The notes beneath the pieces are model-generated. The model saw only the letters and a list, made by a program, of their open reading frames with translations, ran no database searches and had not been told where the DNA came from. DNA of 5,273 nt from Candidatus Hydrogenedentota bacterium (lineage in GTDB: Bacteria; Hydrogenedentota; Hydrogenedentia; Hydrogenedentales; SLHB01). The translations under genes were made by a program, and so were the position numbers. How positions within the stretch are numbered: the first letter of the stretch is position 1; each line of letters starts with the position of its first letter. This document shows positions 1 to 5,273 of this stretch, piece by piece. Location: NCBI GenBank assembly GCA_003552765.1, contig PUOI01000577.1:1-5273 (forward strand). The letters run 5' to 3'.

Positions 1-2658
1 GGCATGGCGCTTGTGTGCCTGCTCGCATTGGGACTCGTTGCAGCTGGCCCCGCCAGCGCGGAGGAGACGGCGCCCGGCGCGGAACTCCAGCCGATTACTC
101 CGGACATGGAGGACTTCGAGCCGCCCGCCGAAGCGGACGAGGCCCGATACATCTGGGTGACCCCCGGCGATGGAATGGGAGAACCAGGAACCGAGGTGAT
201 CGTTGAGCACGAGGACCGTTACCCAGCTACCCAGCCCATTGTATGGACCTGCCACGTCGCAAGCGAGGCGGTGTTCCGCGACACCGAGGTGCGGCTTGAG
301 ATTCGGGATCGCGGCGATGAGCCCGTGTTGCACGGCTCGGTTTCGTTTCAGCGGCGGGAAGGGCGCAACGCGTCCCGGTTCCGCTGGGACCCCCGCTACT
401 TGGAGCCGGGCGTTTACACGGCGCGCGTATCGCTCGCCCCCCACCCCGGCACGGTCGAGGCGTGGCAAGAAGTCACCTTGTTTCACTATGCCCCGTCCGA
501 GATCGACACGGGTCTGGCCGCGGCCGGCGGCGTAATCGATGACCTTCATCAAAATCTGGAGGCCATGTCCACGGAGGCCGGGGCGTATCCGTATGGGCGC
601 ATGCGCCTGGCGCTGCTCGAGGGATTCGCCCGGCATGGGCGCGAACGGCTCGACGCAGGCGACCACCTTTACGGGGCCTACATCTTGGACTATCTGGAGC
701 GGGGCATTGAACGGCTGCGCGGTCAACTCCTTTTCAGCCAGCTGTGGCCCGAACAGGCGCGGCCCACGCCCATCCTGAGCCGCATCGGCGCACAGCCCGG
801 CAATGGATATCTCGCCCTGGACGGCGCTCCCGCCTTTCTCTTTGGCCCCTCTGGCGGGATGGCGTTGGGGGACGCGCTTGACGAACTCACCGCGTACGGG
901 TTCAACTTCGCCGCGGTGGAACTCGACGATCCCGGCCCAAACGGGCCGTCCGGCGACGAGGTGGAACACGTCCGCGGGTTGCTGGAGGATGCCCGCAACG
1001 CCCAGATGAACCTTTCGCTTCGCCTTCCGCCAGCTTTCGCCGAAAATGACGGCGAGATAGACGATTTCTCCGCCGCCACCCTCGCGAGCCGAATCGAGGC
1101 ATGGCGGCGTTTGGGGACCGCCATTCGCGGCGCGCCTGCGCTCACCACGCTGGGGGTGCAATTCACTCCGCCGTTCGAGCCCGAGTCGAGCGAATTCCAC
1201 GAGGGATTCGTGAGCTATTTGGAAACCGTGTACGAAGATCGCCACGAAGTCAACCGGGCCTGGCAAACCAGGTTGCGGGCCATGGATGAAGTCGAAGTGT
1301 CGTGGGACAGCGAGCGTTCCGTCTATCACTTTGACCTTCAGTCTTACTATCAGCAGCGCGTCTTGGATGCGTTCGCGCAGCTTGAACCCGCCGCCCGCGA
1401 CGCGTTTCCCGGCTCCACACTGGAGCTTACCCTGCCCAGCGGGGCGTTTACCGAAGGCGGCACGCGCAGCGGGCTTGATCGCGAAGCACTCGCTTCGCTG
1501 TTCGACGTGGCCGGCACGGAAGCCGCCAATAGGCTGGACCATCACCGGTACGCCATGGAGCATCCCGGTCCGCTGGCGCTTTACACCCTGTTGCGTTCGT
1601 TTGCGCCCACCCGGCCCTTACTGAACCTTGAGCACTCCGTCCTGTCCTCGGATGAACCCTTGCGGGGACGGCACTCGAACCGTTACGCGCGAACACTGTT
1701 GTGGGAAGGCGCCTTGGCGGGCTTGAGCGGCTCCGCATTATCCGGCTGGGATCGCGCCGCCAGCGACGGGGAATACGGCGTGGCGCAACGCCCCGATTTC
1801 CTTGAAGGCTATGCGGCCGCGGGCATCGACTTAAACCGGTTAGGCCCGATTGTGGAGGCGTTTCGCTCGGCGCACGCCCCTGTCGCCATCCTGTGGAGCA
1901 TGCCCAGCGCGATTTTCGATGACGGTTCCCCCTACCTGGAATCGGCGTTGCGCGCCGTGGAAGGCATATCGTTCAGTGGATACCATTTCCGTTTCATCTC
2001 GGAGGACCAATGCGCCGCGGGCGGCCTCGACGACGTGGAGGTCTTGGTCATTCCCCAAACCCTGGCCGTGTCCGCGGAGGCGTTTGAGGCTATCGAGCAC
2101 TATGTTGACGAGGGCGGCATGGTCGTGCGAACGGGTACGCTCATCCCGTACGACGCCCGCGGTCAAGCGCAGCCCGATGTGCTTAGCCCAACGCGGCATA
2201 CGCTCGTGTTGCGCGGCCGGGACACGCCCGCCAATTATTTGCAGGCCATGGACGCCGCCTATTCCCAGGGCCACCTGCGGGGCATTCCCCGGGCCACCAA
2301 TCCCTTCGGCTATCCCCTGGAAGGGGTGCGAAGCCGCTACATACGCCATGAAGGTCAATCCTACCTTTATGTCGTGAACCTGAGGCCCGAGCCTGTGCCG
2401 ACCCACATCTACGGGCGATGGGCCGGCGGCCGCGATCTCATCCGTGGCCGCGATGTGACGTTCCCGCGTCCGCTTCAGCCTCTGGAGCCCGTCCTCATCC
2501 GCTTGGAAGACCGGCTCACCGTCCCGCCGGGGACCGACGCGGAGATGGAAGCGTGGGAAGACGAACCGGCGCTGGTGGGCACTCCCCTTTTTGATGAGGA
2601 CGGCCTAATGGACGAGGCGCCCTCAACGGATCTGCGGCCCGCAAGGCCGCGTGACTAG
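1..2658 (+). CDS. Exported GH42-like (beta-galactosidase-type) glycoside hydrolase family protein, 5' end probably cut by window edge
   Basis: The first Met in the window is at 4, but the frame is open to base 1. The hydrophobic stretch starts right after that Met with no Lys/Arg n-region, so the true start is probably upstream. Numbering from this Met (884 residues): signal peptide 1-19 with likely cleavage after ASA; Ig-like beta-sandwich about 70-162; helical segment about 165-245; TIM-barrel-like domain about 258-620; Rossmann-like domain about 625-715 resembling the GH42 trimerization domain (ILWSMPSAIFDD, then DVEVLVIPQ and YVDEGGMVV); beta-rich end about 770-835; acidic tail. The segment FVSYLETVYEDRHEVNRAW (402-420) matches the GH42 pattern after strand beta-4. 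NLEHS (541-545) matches the MEHS/MEQ nucleophile site, making E543 the candidate nucleophile. The usual Asn-Glu acid/base pair seems replaced by Pro-Pro (389-390). GH42 enzymes usually start directly with the barrel, so the N-terminal sandwich is an addition. The role is probably periplasmic or secreted glycan processing or binding. The substrate is unknown, and the protein may be non-catalytic. Confidence 0.8.
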   Translation, partial: GMALVCLLALGLVAAGPASAEETAPGAELQPITPDMEDFEPPAEADEARYIWVTPGDGMGEPGTEVIVEHEDRYPATQPIVWTCHVASEAVFRDTEVRLEIRDRGDEPVLHGSVSFQRREGRNASRFRWDPRYLEPGVYTARVSLAPHPGTVEAWQEVTLFHYAPSEIDTGLAAAGGVIDDLHQNLEAMSTEAGAYPYGRMRLALLEGFARHGRERLDAGDHLYGAYILDYLERGIERLRGQLLFSQLWPEQARPTPILSRIGAQPGNGYLALDGAPAFLFGPSGGMALGDALDELTAYGFNFAAVELDDPGPNGPSGDEVEHVRGLLEDARNAQMNLSLRLPPAFAENDGEIDDFSAATLASRIEAWRRLGTAIRGAPALTTLGVQFTPPFEPESSEFHEGFVSYLETVYEDRHEVNRAWQTRLRAMDEVEVSWDSERSVYHFDLQSYYQQRVLDAFAQLEPAARDAFPGSTLELTLPSGAFTEGGTRSGLDREALASLFDVAGTEAANRLDHHRYAMEHPGPLALYTLLRSFAPTRPLLNLEHSVLSSDEPLRGRHSNRYARTLLWEGALAGLSGSALSGWDRAASDGEYGVAQRPDFLEGYAAAGIDLNRLGPIVEAFRSAHAPVAILWSMPSAIFDDGSPYLESALRAVEGISFSGYHFRFISEDQCAAGGLDDVEVLVIPQTLAVSAEAFEAIEHYVDEGGMVVRTGTLIPYDARGQAQPDVLSPTRHTLVLRGRDTPANYLQAMDAAYSQGHLRGIPRATNPFGYPLEGVRSRYIRHEGQSYLYVVNLRPEPVPTHIYGRWAGGRDLIRGRDVTFPRPLQPLEPVLIRLEDRLTVPPGTDAEMEAWEDEPALVGTPLFDEDGLMDEAPSTDLRPARPRD

Positions 2659-2694
2659 CATATGGGCTGGCGGTGGCGCCGATGCAACGCCGCG

Positions 2695-2703
2695 TGGTAG
2701 CAT
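2695..2703 (+). promoter_or_regulatory. Possible extended -10 element upstream of def
   Basis: TGGTAGCAT fits the extended -10 form TGnTATAAT with four of six hexamer matches, and lies 25 bases before the def start codon. No recognisable -35 hexamer is found at 16-18 bases upstream, where the sequence is GC-rich. It is a weak candidate, listed because there is no terminator or close coupling between the upstream gene and def. Confidence 0.25.
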
Positions 2704-2714
2704 ACGTTCATAGC

Positions 2715-2720
2715 AAGGAG
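2715..2720 (+). promoter_or_regulatory. Shine-Dalgarno sequence of def
   Basis: AAGGAG lies 8 bases before the ATG at 2729. It is a near-perfect anti-16S match at good spacing and fixes the start of def. Confidence 0.85.
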
Positions 2721-2728
2721 CGAACTCA

Positions 2729-3247
2729 ATGGCGGTTCTCAACGTAACGCTTTACCCCGATGAACCATTGCTTGCAGTGGCCGAGCCCATCCATTCGATT
2801 ACGCCCAAGATCGTGAAATTGGCGAGCGACATGTTCGACACCATGATCGAGTACGAGGGCGTGGGGCTTGCTGGTCCGCAGGTCGGGGTGGCCAAACGAA
2901 TCTTTGTGCTCTGTGAGCCTGAGCAAGCCCGTCAGATGTGCCTCATCAACCCGGTCATCGTGGAATCGGAGGGCCGGGAAACGGGCGAGGAAGGCTGCCT
3001 GAGCCTGCCCGGCATTTACGCCGACGTCCCGCGCGCCACGCAGTTGCGCGTCCAGGCCCTCAACGAGAAGGGCGAGGCCATGGACTTTTGGGCCGAGGGG
3101 CTATTGGCCCGGATCATCCAACATGAACTGGATCATCTCAACGGGGTCATCTTTTTGGATCGCGTCGACCTCCTGACGCGGCAGGACAAGCTCTTGGAGT
3201 GGGACGCAAACCGGGACCGTTATGTCCAAACCGTCAAGGAGCAGTAG
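2729..3247 (+). CDS. def: Peptide deformylase
   Basis: This cytoplasmic metalloenzyme removes the formyl group from the N-terminal Met of new proteins as they leave the ribosome. All three family motifs are present in the 172 residues. Motif 1 is GVGLAGPQ (44-51). Motif 2 is EGCLS (88-92), with Cys90 as a metal ligand. Motif 3 is QHELDH (131-136), with His132 and His136 as metal ligands and Glu133 as the catalytic base. The N-terminal LYPDEPLLAVAEPI resembles the usual family lead-in (PDPxLRxxAxPV), with Leu in place of the common Arg. The length is typical for a bacterial deformylase, and the start is set by a strong Shine-Dalgarno 8 bases upstream. The common partner fmt (Met-tRNA formyltransferase) is not next to it here; recR follows after 129 bases. 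Nothing suggests inactivation. Confidence 0.98.
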   Translation: MAVLNVTLYPDEPLLAVAEPIHSITPKIVKLASDMFDTMIEYEGVGLAGPQVGVAKRIFVLCEPEQARQMCLINPVIVESEGRETGEEGCLSLPGIYADVPRATQLRVQALNEKGEAMDFWAEGLLARIIQHELDHLNGVIFLDRVDLLTRQDKLLEWDANRDRYVQTVKEQ

Positions 3248-3376
3248 TCTCGCGGGTCCATCGTGAAAGGCTCCAAAGCCCGCGTTCAATCCGCGCCAGG
3301 CCACGGCCGGGATGGCCGCGACACTTCAAGCCCTCATCACCATTCACACCTTGACTAAAGACAGAACACCGTATCG
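3248..3376. other. def-recR intergenic gap without a clear terminator or promoter
   Basis: The 129-base spacer contains two weak inverted repeats. One is CGCGGG at 3251-3256 with CCCGCG at 3279-3284 (22-base loop). The other is CGGCC at 3304-3308 with GGCCG at 3314-3318 (5-base loop). Neither is followed by a T-run, so neither looks like an intrinsic terminator. TTGACT at 3351-3356 resembles a -35 box, but no fitting -10 follows before the recR start. The simplest reading is read-through from def into recR. Confidence 0.4.
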
Positions 3377-3976
3377 ATGCTCGTAAACGCGCCATCCATG
3401 GAAGAGTTGGTGGAGGCCTTGCGTTGCCTGCCCGGGGTCGGCAAACGCTCGGCCGAACGCATGGCCTTGCACCTCTTGAGCGCCCCCGCCGAGGAAGCCC
3501 AGCGCCTGAGCGAGGCCATCACCACCGCGCGGGCGCGCATCCGCACGTGTTCCATCTGTTGCGATCTAACGGAGGCCGATCCGTGCGCGGTGTGTTCCAG
3601 CGGGCGGCGGGACCGCGGCGTGATTTGCGTGGTCGAACGCCCGGCCGGGACCATCGCCATCGAGCGGGGCGGCGGATTCCAGGGCCTCTACCATGTGCTG
3701 CACGGGGCGCTGAATCCATTGGAGGGCGCCGGCCCGGACGAACTCACCGTGAACCGGCTCATGGCCCGCGTCGACAAGGGAGATGTGCGAGAGGTGATTG
3801 TCGCCACCAACGCCACCGCCGAGGGCGAAGCCACCGCCCTCTACCTTAGCCGTCAACTCGGCACCAAGGGCGTCGCCGTGAGCCGGATCGCGCACGGGGT
3901 TCCCATGGGGGGCGGTCTCGAATACGCCGATGACGCAACCCTTTCCCATGCGCTTGAGGGCCGCGTGCGCCTTTAG
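3377..3976 (+). CDS. recR: Recombination mediator protein RecR
   Basis: RecR acts with RecO (and RecF) to load RecA on single-stranded DNA at gaps in recombinational repair. The 199 residues match the family's usual length and domain order. A helix-hairpin-helix region lies at about 9-35 (LPGVGKRSAERMALHLL). A four-Cys zinc site follows (C58, C61, C70, C73; spacing CxxC-x8-CxxC). A Toprim domain runs from about 81 to 175 (VICVVERP with E87, later ATNATAEGEATALYL). The C-terminal signature is GVPMGGGLEYADDATLSHAL. The start at 3377 places LPGVG at residues 18-22, one residue off the E. coli protein as I recall it, and an in-frame stop at 3356-3358 leaves no longer ATG start. A second in-frame Met at residue 8 (3398) would remove part of the expected N-terminus. 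No Shine-Dalgarno is visible at normal spacing. The usual dnaX-ybaB neighbours are absent from the window. Confidence 0.98.
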   Translation: MLVNAPSMEELVEALRCLPGVGKRSAERMALHLLSAPAEEAQRLSEAITTARARIRTCSICCDLTEADPCAVCSSGRRDRGVICVVERPAGTIAIERGGGFQGLYHVLHGALNPLEGAGPDELTVNRLMARVDKGDVREVIVATNATAEGEATALYLSRQLGTKGVAVSRIAHGVPMGGGLEYADDATLSHALEGRVRL

Positions 3977-4097
3977 CCGGGCTCGCGGCCAGGGGGCGGA
4001 ACCGGAGGTGAATAATCGGCCTCCTCGAAACGTCTATTTGATGGTTGTAGCGGCGGGCCTCCCAACCTGTGAAGGGAGCGCGGCGCTCGGCAAATGT

Positions 4098-4126
4098 TTG
4101 AATCGGGGCTTCGGGTATGCTATAAC
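4098..4126 (+). promoter_or_regulatory. Sigma70-type promoter with extended -10 for the discoidin gene
   Basis: TTGAAT (4098-4103, four of six matches to TTGACA) is separated by exactly 17 bases from TATAAC (4121-4126, five of six matches to TATAAT). A TG at 4118-4119 is placed one base before the hexamer, as in extended -10 promoters. The predicted transcript start is near 4133, giving a leader of about 70 bases that is much more AT-rich than its surroundings. It is the best promoter in the window and implies that the downstream gene is transcribed on its own. Confidence 0.7.
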
Positions 4127-4191
4127 ATCCGAACGGTTCAATAACAAAGGCTGTAATCTCGGGTTGCTTGCATGCCTTCAACAAACCAAGT

Positions 4192-4197
4192 AGAGGA
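4192..4197 (+). promoter_or_regulatory. Shine-Dalgarno sequence of the discoidin gene
   Basis: AGAGGA lies 8 bases before the ATG at 4206, followed by an A-rich spacer. It supports that start over overlapping out-of-frame ATGs at 4168 and 4172. Confidence 0.75.
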
Positions 4198-4205
4198 CAA
4201 GAAAA

Positions 4206-4919
4206 ATGCTACAAAACACACCATTCTGGAAGACCGTATTTTCGTGGGCGGCCGTGGCCGCGCTCTGCGCCGTTGGCGCTGGATTCTCGCTCGCGGGCCA
4301 CGCCGAAGAAGAGGAAGGACCGCCCGAGGGTATGGTCGCGCTGGACTACGAACTGCCCGATCCGTCGTATTCCGGCTCCCCCCTGAACTACACCTCGCCG
4401 CGGCTGGAGCCGCTCTCCTGGCAGAGGCGGCCTGATTTCTACGTGCCCGAAGGCGTTGAGAATTTGGCCTTCGAGAAGCCGGTAACGGCCAGCGCGGAGC
4501 CTCGTTACAACGAGCTGGCAGACCTCGTGAACGCCGAGAAGTCCTACGACCCCGATAACGTGGTTGAGCTGCCCGACGGGGAGCAATGGATTCAGGTTGA
4601 CCTTGAGGATGAGTACGAAATCTACGCCATCCTGTTCTGGCAGTTCTTCGAGTCCGAGCGGGTGTATTTCGATGTCGTGGTTCAGGTGTCCAATGACCCC
4701 GAGTTTGAAGAAGGCGTAACCACGTTGTTCAACAACGATTACTCCAACAACTTGGGCTTTGGAGAAGGCGAGGATCCCGAGTTCATCACGACGCACCAAG
4801 GCCGGCTCATCGATGCCGAAGGCGTCACGGCGCGCTACGTGCGGCTCTGGAGCAACGGGAACGATTGGAACAACCGGAACCACTGGATTGAGGTAGAGGT
4901 GTACGGCAAGTCCTCGTAA
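4206..4919 (+). CDS. Secreted discoidin (F5/8 type C) domain protein
   Basis: The 237-residue protein has a signal peptide (Lys9, hydrophobic core about 11-30, likely cleavage after GHA at 33). A proline-rich lead-in follows (about 45-84, LPDPSYSGSPLNYTSPRLEP and RPDFYVPEG). One discoidin/F5-8C-like beta-sandwich occupies about 85-234. Its marks are NLAFEKPVTASA at the start, WIQVDLEDEYEIYAILFW (128-145), VVVQVSNDPEF (157-167), and ARYVRLWSNGNDWNNRNHWIEVEVYG at the end (209-234, stated here as the domain close). Such domains usually bind glycans or surfaces. There is no catalytic domain, lipobox, anchor or transmembrane segment after the signal, so it is probably a soluble periplasmic or secreted binding protein. 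From memory, the same lead-in plus single domain recurs in PVC/Hydrogenedentota-type genomes, which suggests a conserved stand-alone family. Ligand unknown. It has its own promoter, a good Shine-Dalgarno and a strong terminator. Confidence 0.88.
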   Translation: MLQNTPFWKTVFSWAAVAALCAVGAGFSLAGHAEEEEGPPEGMVALDYELPDPSYSGSPLNYTSPRLEPLSWQRRPDFYVPEGVENLAFEKPVTASAEPRYNELADLVNAEKSYDPDNVVELPDGEQWIQVDLEDEYEIYAILFWQFFESERVYFDVVVQVSNDPEFEEGVTTLFNNDYSNNLGFGEGEDPEFITTHQGRLIDAEGVTARYVRLWSNGNDWNNRNHWIEVEVYGKSS

Positions 4920-4959
4920 CCTAACAACCACGCAACTCCCCAACGTCTAGCTCCTTTCG

Positions 4960-5002
4960 GGCAAGGCCACGCGATGAAGCCATCGCGTGGCCTTGCCTTT
5001 TT
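4960..5002 (+). terminator. Strong rho-independent terminator of the discoidin gene
   Basis: The left arm 4960-4976 and right arm 4981-4997 are perfectly complementary over 17 bp, with a 4-base loop AAGC, directly followed by TTTTT (4998-5002). It lies 41 bases after the stop codon. There is no A-run on the 5' side, so it should work mainly for + strand transcription. Confidence 0.95.
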
Positions 5003-5136
5003 GGTTAGCCCGTAGTTCCGGGCTGAAGGTTGGGTGTACGTTGTTATCACACATGGACTTGGGGCGTCTAGGAAATGCATGGATCATGGGAACAGCTCAG
5101 ATAAAACGCGCTTGACGTAGAGAGGCTCCCTACGAA
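5003..5136. other. Non-coding stretch between terminator and hairpin cluster
   Basis: No credible gene is seen on either strand. The only visible structures are a 6-bp inverted repeat, AGCCCG (5007-5012) with CGGGCT (5019-5024) around a TAGTTC loop, and an imperfect hairpin at 5117-5133 (GTAG with CTAC outside, one mismatch, then two more pairs). The CTGAAGG at 5023-5029 repeats the motif in hairpin A downstream (CTGAAGG at 5143-5149). Confidence 0.4.
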
Positions 5137-5194
5137 TCGGTCCTGAAGGGACCGAAGCGGCCACTGCCCCTTTCTTCCGTCCCTTCAGGACGGA
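5137..5194. repeat. Pair of oppositely oriented hairpins (A and B), BIME-like
   Basis: Hairpin A has arms TCGGTCC (5137-5143) and GGACCGA (5149-5155) with loop TGAAG. Hairpin B has arms TCCGTCC (5176-5182) and GGACGGA (5188-5194) with loop CTTCA, the reverse complement of loop A. The two units also pair with each other: 5141-5152 is perfectly complementary to 5179-5190, extending to 5157/5174 with one mismatch. This head-to-head arrangement of two similar palindromes is what REP/BIME-type intergenic elements look like. Copy number in the genome cannot be seen from here. Confidence 0.65.
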
Positions 5195-5211
5195 CATGCG
5201 GGGGGCGACAC

Positions 5212-5251
5212 GTCCACCCTGGGGCTGCGCTTCGCTTGCCCCAGGGTGGAC
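5212..5251. repeat. Perfect 14-bp hairpin (C) in the palindrome cluster
   Basis: GTCCACCCTGGGGC (5212-5225) pairs perfectly with GCCCCAGGGTGGAC (5238-5251) around a 12-base loop that itself contains GCG/CGC (5227-5229 and 5233-5235). No T-run follows on the + strand and no A-run precedes it, so it is unlikely to be an ordinary intrinsic terminator on either strand. It sits between hairpins B and D and is probably part of the same composite repeat. Confidence 0.7.
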
Positions 5252-5259
5252 TTCCTCAA

Positions 5260-5272
5260 GCGCTTTCAGCGC
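5260..5272. repeat. Small hairpin (D) with TTTCA loop at the window end
   Basis: GCGC (5260-5263) and GCGC (5269-5272) enclose TTTCA. The loop matches that of hairpin B except for its first base, while the stem differs completely. The element may continue past the window. Confidence 0.5.
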
Positions 5273-5273
5273 C

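Noticed and set aside
1840..2406. Long open frame on the minus strand inside the GH42-like gene
   Set aside because: It is wholly antisense to a clear domain-bearing gene, has no recognisable motifs, and such frames are common in GC-rich DNA.
3351..3379. TTGACT as the -35 of a recR promoter
   Set aside because: At 17 bases spacing the -10 would overlap the start codon and does not resemble TATAAT; TATCGA at 15 bases is a poor match.
4076..4088. GAGCGC-G-GCGCTC palindrome after recR as a terminator
   Set aside because: The stem is only 5-6 bp and no T-run follows; it also lies just upstream of the discoidin promoter.
3930..4193. 87-codon + strand frame overlapping the recR end
   Set aside because: It starts inside recR in another frame, has no ribosome binding site and no recognisable domain, and runs through the promoter of the next gene.
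4266..4271. Cys21 in the discoidin protein signal as a lipoprotein site
   Set aside because: The residue before Cys is Leu (AAL-Cys), which does not fit a lipobox. A standard signal peptidase I site follows at GHA.
4209..4943. 244-codon open frame on the minus strand opposite the discoidin gene
   Set aside because: It mirrors the discoidin gene. The + strand has the signal peptide, domain motifs, Shine-Dalgarno, promoter and terminator; the minus frame shows only a biased Val/Pro/Gly-rich composition.
4835..5080. 81-codon minus-strand frame across the terminator
   Set aside because: It crosses the perfect terminator stem and the end of the discoidin gene and has no domain features.
1..5273. 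CRISPR array, tRNA/rRNA genes, insertion sequence or defence genes
   Set aside because: There are no regularly spaced direct repeats, no cloverleaf or rRNA-like sequence, no transposase or integrase motifs and no defence domains. The terminal palindromes are not terminal inverted repeats around a gene within the window.

Overview
The window is GC-rich bacterial DNA with four protein-coding genes, all on the + strand, followed by a non-coding 3' end of short palindromes. Two genes are core housekeeping functions: peptide deformylase (def) and the recombination mediator RecR. The other two encode exported proteins: a large GH42-like glycoside hydrolase relative and a small discoidin (F5/8 type C) domain protein. 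The style of the two exported proteins, especially the discoidin protein with its conserved proline-rich lead-in, recalls the PVC group (Planctomycetes, Lentisphaerae, Verrucomicrobia) or the candidate phylum Hydrogenedentota. This is a judgement from memory of protein style, not a proven placement.

Layout. Positions 1-2658 hold the GH42-like gene, probably missing its first codons at the window edge. After a 70-base gap with a good Shine-Dalgarno sequence comes def (2729-3247). A 129-base gap with no clear ribosome binding site leads to recR (3377-3976). A 229-base gap carries a convincing sigma70-type promoter (4098-4126) and a Shine-Dalgarno sequence for the discoidin gene (4206-4919). That gene is closed by a textbook intrinsic terminator with a perfect 17-bp stem (4960-5002). 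The last 270 bases have no credible gene but hold a cluster of hairpins (5137-5272) that looks like a composite REP/BIME-type intergenic repeat.

How the genes relate. The def and recR genes work in unrelated processes (N-terminal protein maturation and recombinational repair), and their adjacency probably reflects shared transcription only. The discoidin gene looks like an independent single-gene unit, with its own promoter and terminator. The GH42-like protein and the discoidin protein may both act on extracellular or periplasmic glycans, but they are separated by housekeeping genes and nothing in the sequence shows that they work together.

Most worth checking are: (1) the GH42-like protein keeps the nucleophile-like Glu but seems to lack the usual Asn-Glu acid/base pair; (2) the terminal hairpins share a YTTCA loop while their stems differ by paired changes. 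I see no convincing new defence system, mobile element, CRISPR array or RNA gene.
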